Source: Methanohalophilus profundi
Lineage (GTDB): Archaea > Halobacteriota > Methanosarcinia > Methanosarcinales > Methanosarcinaceae
Direction: 5' to 3'
Length of the DNA stretch: 64,000 nt
NCBI RefSeq assembly: GCF_004137855.1
Contig: NZ_QBKB01000002.1
Coordinates: forward strand, 1,089,277-1,153,276
Under the pieces are notes generated by a model. That model made no database searches and had not been told where the DNA came from. It worked only from the letters and a program-made list of their open reading frames with translations. The position numbers and the translations under genes were made by a program. Every line of letters begins with the position of its first letter. The stretch's first letter is position 1. Of the stretch, positions 18,185 through 27,781 are shown one piece after another.

Positions 18185-19432
18185 TTACATACCTGTATTA
18201 TACCGCAAAATCGCAACAATGCCACCAAAAGCATTGAGAAGCTGGCCGCCTTCCTCAAAATCAGTTGATATGAAAGCCACATCACTTCCCATCTGATCAC
18301 TCAGTTCCGAGAGTTCATCCACGATATCTACCCTTTCAACAACTTCCAGGGAAGATCCGCATTTAGGACAGTTGCCAAAGTCATCCACATTTTCCTGGTC
18401 CGGTTGGTTTTCCCGGGTTATATTATCTTCATAATCCCCGGTGGTACACCTGATCTTTATTCTTTCAGACCTCAGGTCCTCGGATATCAGCAGTGTCTCC
18501 ACAGCCCCTATCATCAGGTTCTGACGCACTACTTCCTCACCATAGGCAGCCTTTCCGGAATCGGATACCAGTTCCTTGAAAAACTTTTGCATCAGGTTCT
18601 TTTCCACCATCAGGTCCAGATCCTGCAGACGGTCACTTGCAGCATTGACAAGTTCCTGTAATCCTGATTCATCGGTGTAGGCCACATCAAAGAGGCCCAG
18701 TATTTTCCTTCGCAACTCATGATGCAGGAAATCTCCTGATTGGAATTCTTCCTTGGTCGGGGAAGGCCCACCCAGCAATATTCCCTCAAAATCCTTCATG
18801 TCAACCGCCATGAAGATTTCACTGGCCGCATTTCCTATACGCTTGTAGAAATCGTGTATCGCTATAAGCCTCAGCTGCTGGAAACGCTGTGCACTCTGAC
18901 CACCTTTTCTCTGTTTACCCGGCACTGTTGAGGTAAGGTTACGATAGGGTTCTATATGTTTACCTGTAAGTAAACCAATTGTAGCTTCCCTTCTGTCAAG
19001 CACAAGCAAACCGTAGGTCTTGGCTTCCTTGAGCATTCCTTCAAGAGGTTCGAGGAAAAAGTCAGAGTCGCAGTGATACTTGTAGATGGTAAGAGGTTGG
19101 GGAGGGATTATGGTCGTGGTTTCCATATTCGTTTTGTCCGCACCTACATCCACAGCTCCAGTAAAATAAACGATACCGTTTTCCGGGATCTCAAGATATT
19201 TAAGACGGGAAAGTAGAGAATCAATTGCAGACTGTACATTGGTCTTTGTGACCTTGGATTTTATGTTAGAAGCCTGACTGTGTTCGGTCTTAAGCTGTGA
19301 GGTCACATCGGACAGCTGTTTGTCAGGCGGTATGTAAAGGGATATGAGTTCAGTACCCCTTCCCTTTTTATTTCGGAGGGATTCAAGTTTTTTCTTGAAT
19401 TCATATTTTTCATGAGCAGATTGTTCGGCCAT
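18185..19432 (-). CDS. prf1: Peptide chain release factor aRF1
   Basis: 415 residues. It recognises all stop codons and releases the peptide. The codon-recognition motif reads QASNIKS (residues about 51-57), the YxCxxxF motif is YHCDSDF, and the catalytic GGQ is in KQRKGGQSAQ. A C-terminal zinc-type motif CPKCGSS is present. All decoding motifs look ordinary for an archaeal factor. This matters because the window suggests that UAG is sometimes read through, which would need competition with this protein. Confidence 0.95.
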   Translation of the reverse strand: MAEQSAHEKYEFKKKLESLRNKKGRGTELISLYIPPDKQLSDVTSQLKTEHSQASNIKSKVTKTNVQSAIDSLLSRLKYLEIPENGIVYFTGAVDVGADKTNMETTTIIPPQPLTIYKYHCDSDFFLEPLEGMLKEAKTYGLLVLDRREATIGLLTGKHIEPYRNLTSTVPGKQRKGGQSAQRFQQLRLIAIHDFYKRIGNAASEIFMAVDMKDFEGILLGGPSPTKEEFQSGDFLHHELRRKILGLFDVAYTDESGLQELVNAASDRLQDLDLMVEKNLMQKFFKELVSDSGKAAYGEEVVRQNLMIGAVETLLISEDLRSERIKIRCTTGDYEDNITRENQPDQENVDDFGNCPKCGSSLEVVERVDIVDELSELSDQMGSDVAFISTDFEEGGQLLNAFGGIVAILRYNTGM

Positions 19433-19538
19433 TGTAAGGATACTCCATAATCAGAAATTAATCAAAATGTCGGGATATTCGCTATGCTCTAGGCTTACCA
19501 TATAAGCCATTATTATAAATATAAGTTATGACAGTGCG

Positions 19539-20471
19539 TCAAACGGGCAATTTAGAAGCGACAAACTTTCCATCACGACAGAGCATGACAACACGACTTA
19601 TTTCAACCTGATCGCCAACTTCATAGCCCAATTCACAACCAAGCTGATTTGCAAAATCAAGAACTTCTTCATGGCCTGGCATGGCATCCCTTTCAAGCCG
19701 GTTTCTGGAAAAACCCAGATGCATATAGGCTTTTACCTCAATAATATCAGGCTGTGCCTTTCTGATAAGGTCCGCATAACCTTTCACATCAAACATATTC
19801 ACACCCTTGATTAGAGTAATACGAATAGCAGTCCTGCATTCTTTATCTTTAAGGACACTGAGGGATTCATTTATGTTATCCCATAAACACGGATCCTTTG
19901 GAGAACAAACCTTCATGTAGGTCTGCCTGTCAGGAGCATCCAGGCTCATGTAGAGCTGGGAAGGTTCAATGCGTTTGATCATTTCGACAACAGTGCCGTT
20001 GGTTACCACAAAGGTACTCACGCCTCTGCTGCGAAATTCTTCGATCAGTTCATCCAGATAAGGATAAAGGGTAGGTTCACCGGATAGGGAGATAGCCACA
20101 TGTGCGGGTTCATTGGCCTGTTGCCACAATTCTCTTGAGGCCGAACCTCCAAAACCCGAAATGAGGTTGCGCTGACACTCTATTGAAGACCCCATTATTT
20201 CCACTGGAGAATCCCATTTTGAGGGAGTTGGGACATCAAGCTCAACCGGCCTCCAGCAGTGCAGGCAGCGCTGGTTACAGCACAGGGTAGGAGTCATCTG
20301 CAAACATCTGTGGGAAGCTATCCCATAAAAACGGGCTTTATAACATTCTCCTTCCTCACGCACAGCCCTTCTCATCCACAGACATGTTTTGACAGCTGAA
20401 TGGGATCCTGCAAGTCTGTATCCCTGTTTTTTTATTAATGTATCAATATCAGGTAATAAATCTGAAGCCAT
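19539..20471 (-). CDS. taw1: tRNA-Phe 4-demethylwyosine synthase (Taw1/TYW1)
   Basis: 310 residues, radical SAM enzyme that builds the tricyclic wyosine base at G37 of tRNA-Phe. The radical SAM cluster motif is CCNQRCLHCWRP (CxxxCxxC). The second-cluster Cys residues lie upstream (KTCLWMRRAV and EGECYKARFYG). The SAM-binding GEP motif is SLSGEPTLYP. Complete, TGA stop. Confidence 0.92.
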   Translation of the reverse strand: MASDLLPDIDTLIKKQGYRLAGSHSAVKTCLWMRRAVREEGECYKARFYGIASHRCLQMTPTLCCNQRCLHCWRPVELDVPTPSKWDSPVEIMGSSIECQRNLISGFGGSASRELWQQANEPAHVAISLSGEPTLYPYLDELIEEFRSRGVSTFVVTNGTVVEMIKRIEPSQLYMSLDAPDRQTYMKVCSPKDPCLWDNINESLSVLKDKECRTAIRITLIKGVNMFDVKGYADLIRKAQPDIIEVKAYMHLGFSRNRLERDAMPGHEEVLDFANQLGCELGYEVGDQVEISRVVMLCRDGKFVASKLPV

Positions 20472-20510
20472 CCGGACTAACTCTTAACTGGCATTATATA
20501 AAATGCACGT

Positions 20511-21971
20511 TCAAAACTGCAGCATGGTCGGCTGGAAAGTGGCAAGATCAACCACCGGAACCCTTGCAGGTTCGGGTACCACATTCACCCGCTTCTGGAA
20601 TTCGGTCTGGTCCTGCCATGTTCCTGAATTAATGAGCAGGGTGCCCCTGTACTGCTTCACCCCTACGGTATGGACATGTCCACAATGCAGTATATCGGGG
20701 ATGTGATCGATAACAAAATGGTCAGTCTTCTCCGGGGCTATAGAAACCCTGCTGCCATAGGTAGGGGATAGATGGCGACGCTTTACCATTTCCAGCATTG
20801 CTTTTTCAGGTTCACTGTAGGAAATTCCCTGTATACTCGCCACAAAATCATCTATAGAGCGGCCGTGGTACATCAGCACAAGCACACCATCCAGATCCAC
20901 CAGAGCAGGATTGCCCACGAATTTTATCCTGGGATCAAACATTTTCCTGATACGCTCCGGGAATGTGGGCTGGGGTTCAGCCTGGCGTACAGCATCGTGG
21001 TTACCAGGACCGATAACTACTGTAATATCAGAAGGTATCTGGTTGAAATAGTGGGCAATTTCCTCATACTGGTCATAAATATCCGGTATGGTAAGCTCAT
21101 TTTCCTGTCCTGGATAAATACCCACCCCATCTACAATATCACCGGCAACCACAATATAGCGTAATTGCTGTGCTATTTTGTTAAGCTCGGGGTTTTCAGA
21201 TTCCCTCTTGACAAAAGTCATGAAATCGTCCCATTGCTCCTGCAGGAAGGTATTGCTGCCTATATGCACATCTGAAATGAAAAGGGCTTTCCCCTGGCTA
21301 CCGGTTTTGGATAAACCCATATTGGGCAGATCCGGAAACACAAGTTTTTTGGCTATCAGGAGTTTGCCGTCATTGGTGAGATTGCCACTTACCCCCACCA
21401 CATCATCCAGGACAAGTTTGTTAGATTCCTCATAAATATCCTTATCATTCATACTGAAAAGGACCTGGAAGGAACCCGTAGGGTCTTCAAAACGTACCAG
21501 ACGATGACCATTGGATGTATTTTTAATCTCAGATACCATACCGATTATGGAAATCTCATCCCCGGGAACACGTCTTTTGCCTTTCAGGCTTTCCATGGGT
21601 CTGGCATTGACCCTGCCGCGGATCATCTCACTCAGCCGGCTGTAACGGTTGCGGAAATACTGTACAAATTCCATGTATTCCCCCACACAGGTGGAACAAT
21701 CGGTTATATCGCAAAGCACAGAAATAGGATTTGCAGAAGTTGTATTTGCAACAGGTTCCTTTTTGCATGGAATCTCTGCTTCTCTTACTTCTTCAAATCC
21801 CGTGAAATCAATATCCTCAACGTCTATAACAAATACCGAATCATCCACACTCCCCAATATGTGATTTATAAGGGCACGGGGATTGTTGTGAGAAGTTATA
21901 AGCTCGGCTGCTTGGGGACTTACCTGGTAGCCTGCTTCAAGCAAATCGGAAAGAAGAGACATTTCTTGCAT
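20511..21971 (-). CDS. polB: DNA polymerase D small subunit DP1
   Basis: 486 residues. Small, proofreading subunit of the archaeal replicative polymerase D. An OB fold spans about residues 145-235. The calcineurin-like 3'-5' exonuclease domain has all metal motifs: DVHIGS, AGDIVDG, GPGNHD, YHGRS and CGHVHTVG. The N-terminal helical domain and linker are normal. DP2 is not in the window. It starts 141 bases from the divergent signal peptidase gene. Confidence 0.95.
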   Translation of the reverse strand: MQEMSLLSDLLEAGYQVSPQAAELITSHNNPRALINHILGSVDDSVFVIDVEDIDFTGFEEVREAEIPCKKEPVANTTSANPISVLCDITDCSTCVGEYMEFVQYFRNRYSRLSEMIRGRVNARPMESLKGKRRVPGDEISIIGMVSEIKNTSNGHRLVRFEDPTGSFQVLFSMNDKDIYEESNKLVLDDVVGVSGNLTNDGKLLIAKKLVFPDLPNMGLSKTGSQGKALFISDVHIGSNTFLQEQWDDFMTFVKRESENPELNKIAQQLRYIVVAGDIVDGVGIYPGQENELTIPDIYDQYEEIAHYFNQIPSDITVVIGPGNHDAVRQAEPQPTFPERIRKMFDPRIKFVGNPALVDLDGVLVLMYHGRSIDDFVASIQGISYSEPEKAMLEMVKRRHLSPTYGSRVSIAPEKTDHFVIDHIPDILHCGHVHTVGVKQYRGTLLINSGTWQDQTEFQKRVNVVPEPARVPVVDLATFQPTMLQF

Positions 21972-22112
21972 TACAGACCTCTATATTGATAATGTAGTTA
22001 CAAGAATTTTCCTGTATAACAATACTTTGGTAAACATTCTTTTATCAAGAATAAACCAATAAGTTTAAAGTTCTTACAGACAAATTTGGTTTGTTAATTC
22101 GGAGAAATATTC

Positions 22113-22667
22113 ATGGAAATCGGGGAAATAATTCATACTTTTAAAAACAGCGATAATTTTTGGGTAGGAATCGCACGTGACGGGTTATCGGTACTGGCTA
22201 TTCTTGCAGTTATCGGCATCCTATCCCAGCTATTCTTTGGCATGTGGACCCCAATGGTTGCGGTGGAGTCGGGAAGTATGGAACCCCACATGTACAGGGG
22301 AGACATAATCTTTATTGAAGATCTGGACAGGACGCAGATAGAAACACTCCGGAATGCACCTGCGGACTATATCTCATTTGAAAAAAAGGGAGACGTTATC
22401 TTATACCGACCCTACGGGCAGAAAGGGGTGACCCCGGTAATCCACAGGGCCATGTATTTTGTTGAAGAAGGCGAACAAATGTGGGAAGGGGGACCTGAAG
22501 CTCCACATGAAGGTTACATAACCAAAGGGGATAATACGAAAACAAATAGCTACTATGACCAGCAGGGCCAGATCAGTTATCTTACTCCTGTAAAAGAAGA
22601 ATGGATCATCGGTGTTGCCCGTTACAAGATTCCTTATATTGGACATATAAGGTTACTATTGTCCTGA
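22113..22667 (+). CDS. sec11: Signal peptidase I (Sec11-type)
   Basis: 184 residues. It cleaves signal peptides outside the membrane. One N-terminal membrane segment (residues about 24-45) precedes the catalytic Ser motif ESGSMEPHMYRGD. The archaeal/ER-type catalytic His is in VIHRAMYF. A second hydrophobic stretch at the C-terminus (IPYIGHIRLLLS) is short. Complete; RBS GGAG. Confidence 0.9.
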   Translation: MEIGEIIHTFKNSDNFWVGIARDGLSVLAILAVIGILSQLFFGMWTPMVAVESGSMEPHMYRGDIIFIEDLDRTQIETLRNAPADYISFEKKGDVILYRPYGQKGVTPVIHRAMYFVEEGEQMWEGGPEAPHEGYITKGDNTKTNSYYDQQGQISYLTPVKEEWIIGVARYKIPYIGHIRLLLS

Positions 22668-22691
22668 TATATTTCTAAAAAGAAAGACAGG

Positions 22692-24413
22692 TTACACCTG
22701 CTTAATATATAGCCCCAGGATCATATCTTTATAATCACTTCCGGCAGGAACCTTTGGATAGAGTACTTCTTCCCTGTCTGTGAGAATTTCCAAAAAACAG
22801 GGGCCCTTTGCTTCTAAAAAGGTATTTATTGTCTCTTCCAGTACTTCTCTTTCAGTTATCCGTGCCGTATAATTGAAACCAAAAGATTGTGCAATTGCTG
22901 CAAAATTTACATCTTTCTGTCTTTCAGTTCCCGTCCGTATGCCTGCATATGCAATATCCTGCAGATTCAATACCATACCGTCACTTCTGTTGTTTAGTAA
23001 CAATATCTTGATAGGTAAACCAAAAGATGCAATAGTGTGCAATTCCCCCATATTCATTCTGAAACTACCATCACCATCTATTGCAATAATCTTATGATCG
23101 GGATTTGCATAGTGTACCCCAATAGCAGTAGGTATAGCAAATCCCATTGTGCCAAATGAGCCCGAAGTCATGAAAGAGTTTGGCACCTGCATGGACAGAT
23201 ATTGTGCAGCAAGCATCTGATGGTTGCCTACACCAGTTGTTATTTTAACATTTTCATCGATACAGTCAGATAGTATATCCAATACTTCTGCAGATTGTAT
23301 CCGGTCAGATGTCCTGTTATAATCCAGTGGCCAGGATTTTTTAAGTTCTCTGGCATGTTGTCTCCACTGAGCAATCCCTAATTTTATATTGTGTTTTTTT
23401 GCATAATCCAGCAGATCCATAAGAGCTGTAGCACCATCCCCTATAAATGTAAATTTCGGGAAACGTTCAATCTTTATCTGATGCATTTTTTCCGGATTTA
23501 TATCTATATAGGCTATATCAGCTTCTATCCCAAAACCTACCTTTTCTGCAATCCTGTCATCCCACCTGACCCCGATAGCAAAGAAAAAATCATTTTCCTG
23601 GATGATCATATTTGCATAAGGTGTACCGAACATCCCCAGCATTCCCAGATTTATGGGATTTCTTTCATCCACAACCCCTTTTGCCATCAAAGTATTAACC
23701 GAAGGTATATTGAAATACTCATTGAATTGCCTTATTGCCTAACTTGCTTTTCTGGAATTCAGCCCTCCTCCCAGATAAAGCAAAGGTTTCTTAGAATTTG
23801 CCAGCAGCTGGAAAAATGCCTTGCATTGTGCTTCATTCAAATGTCTATCATCAAGATAACTTTGATCGAATATAGTGACATCTATTGCCCGGTATTCATG
23901 CATTTTCTGCTGCTTGTCAAGGGGGAAGTCTATGACCACTGGACCGGGTTTTCCATATTTTGCAAAGTAATAGGCATCCTTGACTATTGATTCGACATCA
24001 TCATCATTTGAAAGCTGGATTACTTTTTTAGCAGCATCTCCAAAAATACCCTTTACGTTAATATGCTGGAAAGAATCTGTGCCTATCTTATGTTCCGGTA
24101 CCTGGCCGGCAAACACAAGCAAAGGGATACTATCACCATAGGCATCTGCAACACTGGTGAGAGTATTTGTGATAGCTGGACCTGAAGTAACCATGGCTAC
24201 ACCGATACCTTCTCCCGACCTTGAATAACCAGCCGCACTGAAAGCTGCGGATTGTTCGTTTGAATTAATAACAATCTCAATACTACTTTTCCGGAGGGCG
24301 TGGAATACCGGAAGAATGGCTGCACCTGTATAACCAAAGATATGTTTGATTCCAAGATCTTCTAGGCTTTTGACTAAAACCTCTGCCCCGTTTATTTCTT
24401 TCATTTTCAACAC
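22692..24413 (-). CDS. Thiamine-diphosphate enzyme, acetolactate-synthase-like, with in-frame TAG
   Basis: 573 codons in one frame. The catalytic Glu lies in NSNEQSAAFSAAGYSR. The TPP-binding motif is GDGSFRMNMGELHTIASFG followed by NN. Overall order is PYR, central and PP domains, as in IlvB. Codon 225 (23741-23739) is TAG, between GGGLNSRKAS and AIRQFNEYFNIPSV; no indel is involved. No ilvH or ilvC gene is beside it. It could be an orphan acetolactate synthase or a related 2-oxoacid decarboxylase or lyase. Stop TAA; it converges with the signal peptidase gene. Confidence 0.75.
23739..23741 (-). other. In-frame TAG in acetolactate-synthase-like gene
   Basis: Codon 225 of a continuous 573-codon frame, at the start of the central domain. 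Sequence on both sides is ordinary for the family. Candidate sense UAG; a GAG-to-TAG change would give Glu there. Confidence 0.6.
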
Positions 24414-24486
24414 TTCCTAAAAAGAAATTAAACCGGCACAAGATACAAAATATATTCATGAATAATATAATCCAAAAAACAGCGCA

Positions 24487-24583
24487 CTTGAGCCAGAATA
24501 ATTTCTTCACTTCTCGCTCAAGCTGACGACACTACCACTATTACTACACATTTTGCACCAAAATCATAGTTAGTGGTGGTAGT
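24487..24583. repeat. Two inverted repeats between cdc6 and the TPP-enzyme gene
   Basis: CTTGAGC (24487-24493) pairs with GCTCAAG (24516-24522). ACTACCACTA (24531-24540) pairs imperfectly with TTAGTGGTGGTAGT (24570-24583). They lie in the 216-base minus-strand gap downstream of cdc6 and upstream of the TPP enzyme, so they may be a terminator and a regulatory site. No gene is seen here. Confidence 0.4.
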
Positions 24584-24629
24584 TAACATTAATAGAAATG
24601 AAGTTTAATTAATATTTAATTATTCCGGT

Positions 24630-25865
24630 TTAAAGATGCATCTGGGCTGTCAATACCGGTTTAAAATCGGCCAGCATATTGAGGCGATAATCTTCAAGCA
24701 ATACTTTCTTGGTGCTTTCCACAGGCACACTCAATACGATTTCCTTGGTACGCCCATATCTGCCTTTGCTCACGACTATAGCATTAAGGATGCCCAGCAT
24801 ATCAAGTTCTGATATGAGATCTGTTACCCTTCTCTGGGTCAGGATATCGGTATCAACATTGCGACATAACTGCCTGTAAACATTATACACTTCACCTGTT
24901 GTCACATTACGGTGGCCATTATTGCGCAGCAACATCACACTATAAAGCGCAAGTTTGGATTGGGTAGGAAGGGTACGTATAACTTCCACTATACGATCCA
25001 CTTCGATCTTTTCCTGGGCCTGCCTGACGTGTTCTTCCTCGATAATATTCTTCTTCTCACGTTCGGCTATTTCCCCGGCAACCCTCATCAGGTCAAGAGC
25101 ACGCCGTGCGTCCCCGTGTTCCTGTGCCGCAAAAGCAGAACATAGAGGAATTACCATATCATCCATACTGTTTTCCTTATAAGCAATAGCAGCACGCTGC
25201 TTGAGAATATCACTTATCTGTTCAGCATCATAGGGGGGAAAGATAATTTCCTCCTCTCCCAGAGAACTTTTCACACGTGGATCCAGAAATTCAGTGAATT
25301 TCAGATCATTGGAAATACCTATCATGCTTACCCGGGCATTTTTAAGATCCGTATTCATCCGGGAAAGATTATAGAGGACATCATCCCCTTTTTTTATCAA
25401 TTTATCAATTTCATCAAGAATTATTATGATTACCTGTTTGCGGGAATCCACTGCCTCTTTAAATCGGAAAAAGACCTGATCTGTAGGCCATCCTGTCATA
25501 GGGACATCTTCACCGAATTGTTTTGCAAGATTGGCCAGTAACCTGTACTGTGTATCTATTACTTCGCAATTTATGTACAGCACATTACATTGTACATTGA
25601 GATGATCACTTTTCCTTTCAAGTTCAATACCCACATATCTAGCAACAGCAGTTTTACCTGTACCTGTTTTTCCATAAATAAGAACGTTAGAAGGTGTATC
25701 ACCCCTCAAAGCTGATACCAGTACCGTAGCAATATTATTTATCTGGTTACTACGATGAGGAAGATTTTCCGGTGTATACGCAGGTCTCAACACTTCCTTA
25801 TTCTTAAAAAGGGATTCTGTCTCCAATAACTCTTCAAATAACCCATCAAGTGAACCATTATCCAT
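24630..25865 (-). CDS. cdc6: Orc1/Cdc6 replication initiator
   Basis: 411 residues. AAA+ ATPase that binds origin repeats and loads the MCM helicase. Walker A is YGKTGTGKTA, Walker B IIIILDEID, and sensor-1 SMIGISND. A C-terminal winged-helix domain spans about residues 310-400 (VTTGEVYNVYRQL). The start is taken at ATG 25865 (MDNGSLDGLFEELLE); the open frame upstream is within the origin. Gene next to the ORB-bearing non-coding region, as is usual for archaeal origins. Confidence 0.93.
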   Translation of the reverse strand: MDNGSLDGLFEELLETESLFKNKEVLRPAYTPENLPHRSNQINNIATVLVSALRGDTPSNVLIYGKTGTGKTAVARYVGIELERKSDHLNVQCNVLYINCEVIDTQYRLLANLAKQFGEDVPMTGWPTDQVFFRFKEAVDSRKQVIIIILDEIDKLIKKGDDVLYNLSRMNTDLKNARVSMIGISNDLKFTEFLDPRVKSSLGEEEIIFPPYDAEQISDILKQRAAIAYKENSMDDMVIPLCSAFAAQEHGDARRALDLMRVAGEIAEREKKNIIEEEHVRQAQEKIEVDRIVEVIRTLPTQSKLALYSVMLLRNNGHRNVTTGEVYNVYRQLCRNVDTDILTQRRVTDLISELDMLGILNAIVVSKGRYGRTKEIVLSVPVESTKKVLLEDYRLNMLADFKPVLTAQMHL

Positions 25866-25922
25866 CCAAACACCTTTTATTTGTAATATGACAATACCGT
25901 ATAATCGTTTTTTTAGTAGATT

Positions 25923-26330
25923 GAAACCAAAGCGGGTACCTCCTCTTAGCAATATTTAGTATATGCAAAAGGACGTAATTTTCCTCTGTTAGTACTCTAA
26001 TGGAAATATAGGTATCTATTCTTAACAGTTATGGTAAAGACCCCTTTGTTTCAACTGCACTTACGAAATTAATTAAATATAAAGGGTTTATATTATAAAT
26101 GTTGAAATCGACAAAAAAGGTAGACCCCTTTGTTTCGTTTGGAACATTTATAAAGGGGAGAGACCCTATGGTTTCAACTGGAGATAAGGAAAAAATATGA
26201 AATACATATTTTTAATATGTTGAAAAAATATAGCAGTGTAAGTAGAGAGGTTTTAGTATATAAAACTTTGTTTAACAAAAATTCCTTTTTTCAAATTGAA
26301 CTATGTTTCCAATAGAAACTATGGGGTCCC
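25923..26330. other. Probable chromosomal replication origin with ORB-like repeats
   Basis: Non-coding, AT-rich, immediately upstream of cdc6. Sites resembling the archaeal origin recognition box appear at 26041-26060 (CCCCTTTGTTTCAACTGCAC), 26125-26145 (CCCCTTTGTTTCGTTTGGAA) and 26163-26183 (ACCCTATGGTTTCAACTGGA). One in the opposite orientation is at 26305-26326 (GTTTCCAATAGAAACTATGG), and a partial one at 25923-25936. The oppositely oriented sites flank an A/T-rich stretch (26190-26300) suited to be the unwinding element. Identification rests on repeat match, orientation and position. Confidence 0.8.
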
Positions 26331-26419
26331 CCTCTAGTAATTCCTGAAATTTAAAAATCTGAAAATCAAATAACTCAAAACGATTATAATTAAAAAGCTC
26401 TTCTAGGAAAAGGATTCCC

Positions 26420-27557
26420 ATGTATAGCAATGGCATCACAAGAGATTCAGTTCTAAAGGAATTATCTCAAAAAAAAAACAGGGATAGTGATTACAGGAAA
26501 GTTCTGAGTTCCATGTGTACCTATCCTCATGAAATAGCATAGCATGCCCATTGCACTTTCATCGAAGCTAATATGGGAGACCCCGGTCTTTTTTCAGGGA
26601 ACATTTGAACTGGAAGAACAGGTCATGGAAATGCTGGGTACCATGTTGCATCTTCCGGATGCCTGTGGTTATATCAGTACAGGAGGCACTGAATCAAATA
26701 TCCAGGCCGTAAGAGCTATGCGTAATCGTAATAGATCAATTGTAAATCCTAACATTGTTGTTCCTGATTCAGCTCATTTTTCTTTTGATAAAGTTGGTGA
26801 TCTTTCAGGTATAGAGATACGCAGAGCAACTCTTTCTGACAATTTGCAGGTGGATACGGATGCAGTTAATTGCCTGATAGATAACAATACTGTAGGATTG
26901 GTGGGTATAGCCGGTACTACTGAGTTTGGGCAGGTAGATCCTCTTGAAACTCTTTCTGGTATAGCTATTGAAAAGGGTTTACCTTTCCATGTAGATGCGG
27001 CTTTCGGGGGTTTTGTACTGCCTTTTCTCAAAACTAAATATAAATTTGATTTTGAAATTGCAGGTGTATCTTCTGTTACAATAGATCCCCATAAAATGGG
27101 TCTAAGTACCATTCCTTCAGGAGGATTGCTTTTGCGCCACAGTCTTGATCTTGACAATCTGGCTGTAAAGACACCTTATCTTACTATAAGCAGTCAGTAT
27201 TCCCTGACAGGTACCCGTAGTGGAGCAGCTGTCGTATCAACTTACGCAGTTATGCGCCATCTTGGAAGAAAAGGTTATGGTACCATCGTACAACGATGTA
27301 TGGATATGACTGACAGGCTTGTTGCAGGAGCCAGGAATATAGGAATCCGGCCGGTGATAGAACCTGTTATGAATATCGTGGCTCTGGATGTAGAGTCACC
27401 AGTTGAAATCCAAAACAGACTTTACGAGGATTTTGGATGGCGTGTTTCTCTTACGAAAAATCCACAGGCACTAAGATTGGTTATTATGCCCCATCTGGAT
27501 AATGAGATTATAGATATGTTTCTTGCGGATCTGGATACTGTTGTAAACCAATCTTGA
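26420..27557 (+). CDS. mfnA: L-tyrosine decarboxylase MfnA, with in-frame TAG and one frameshift
   Basis: PLP-dependent decarboxylase making tyramine for methanofuran, about 378 residues. The PLP-Lys motif is [16 protein letters not shown]. Other family blocks are [34 protein letters not shown] and [13 protein letters not shown]. The N-terminus begins at ATG 26420 and reads [13 protein letters not shown], then TAG (26540-26542, codon 41), then [17 protein letters not shown] in the same frame. Shortly after, one extra T in a six-T run near 26591 shifts the frame. The ATG at 26544 is out of frame with the N-terminus and not the real start. It lies beside the origin on the strand opposite to cdc6. 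Confidence 0.85.
26540..26542 (+). other. In-frame TAG in mfnA
   Basis: Codon 41, between PHEIA and [15 protein letters not shown], a region conserved in MfnA. Other MfnA proteins I recall have Val or Lys at this site, so it tolerates different residues. Candidate sense UAG. Confidence 0.55.
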
Positions 27558-27569
27558 AAAAAATAAAAG

Positions 27570-27652
27570 GGTGCCTGGTATCACGGTTGAGGGGATGATC
27601 GATGGCACCTAGCCTTGAAACTTGTAAAGACGTGTGCCCATCGAATCCGTGA
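27570..27652 (+). ncRNA. Structured RNA candidate between mfnA and site-2 protease gene
   Basis: Nested helices can form: TCACGG (27581-27586) with CCGTGA (27647-27652), and CGATGGCAC (27600-27608) with GTGCCCATCG (27634-27643) with one bulge. A competing helix GGTGCC (27570-27575) with GGCACC (27604-27609) would disrupt them. Mutually exclusive pairings like this are seen in riboswitches and attenuators. It begins 13 bases after the mfnA stop and ends 130 bases before the protease start. No known class recognised. Confidence 0.4.
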
Positions 27653-27781
27653 CTATTTCCTAATAGGTCTTCAGGGGTATATATTTTAAAACCAAGCGGT
27701 GTGAAAGTATTATTCGTCAGATACTCATTCACATCACTAAAACTAAATAACTAAATAATAGGAACTTAAAAAGGTTCAGTT

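Noticed and set aside
26544..26600. ATG 26544 as the start of mfnA
   Set aside because: It drops the conserved first 40 residues and its first codons are out of frame with the MfnA N-terminus; the upstream frame matches the family up to the TAG.
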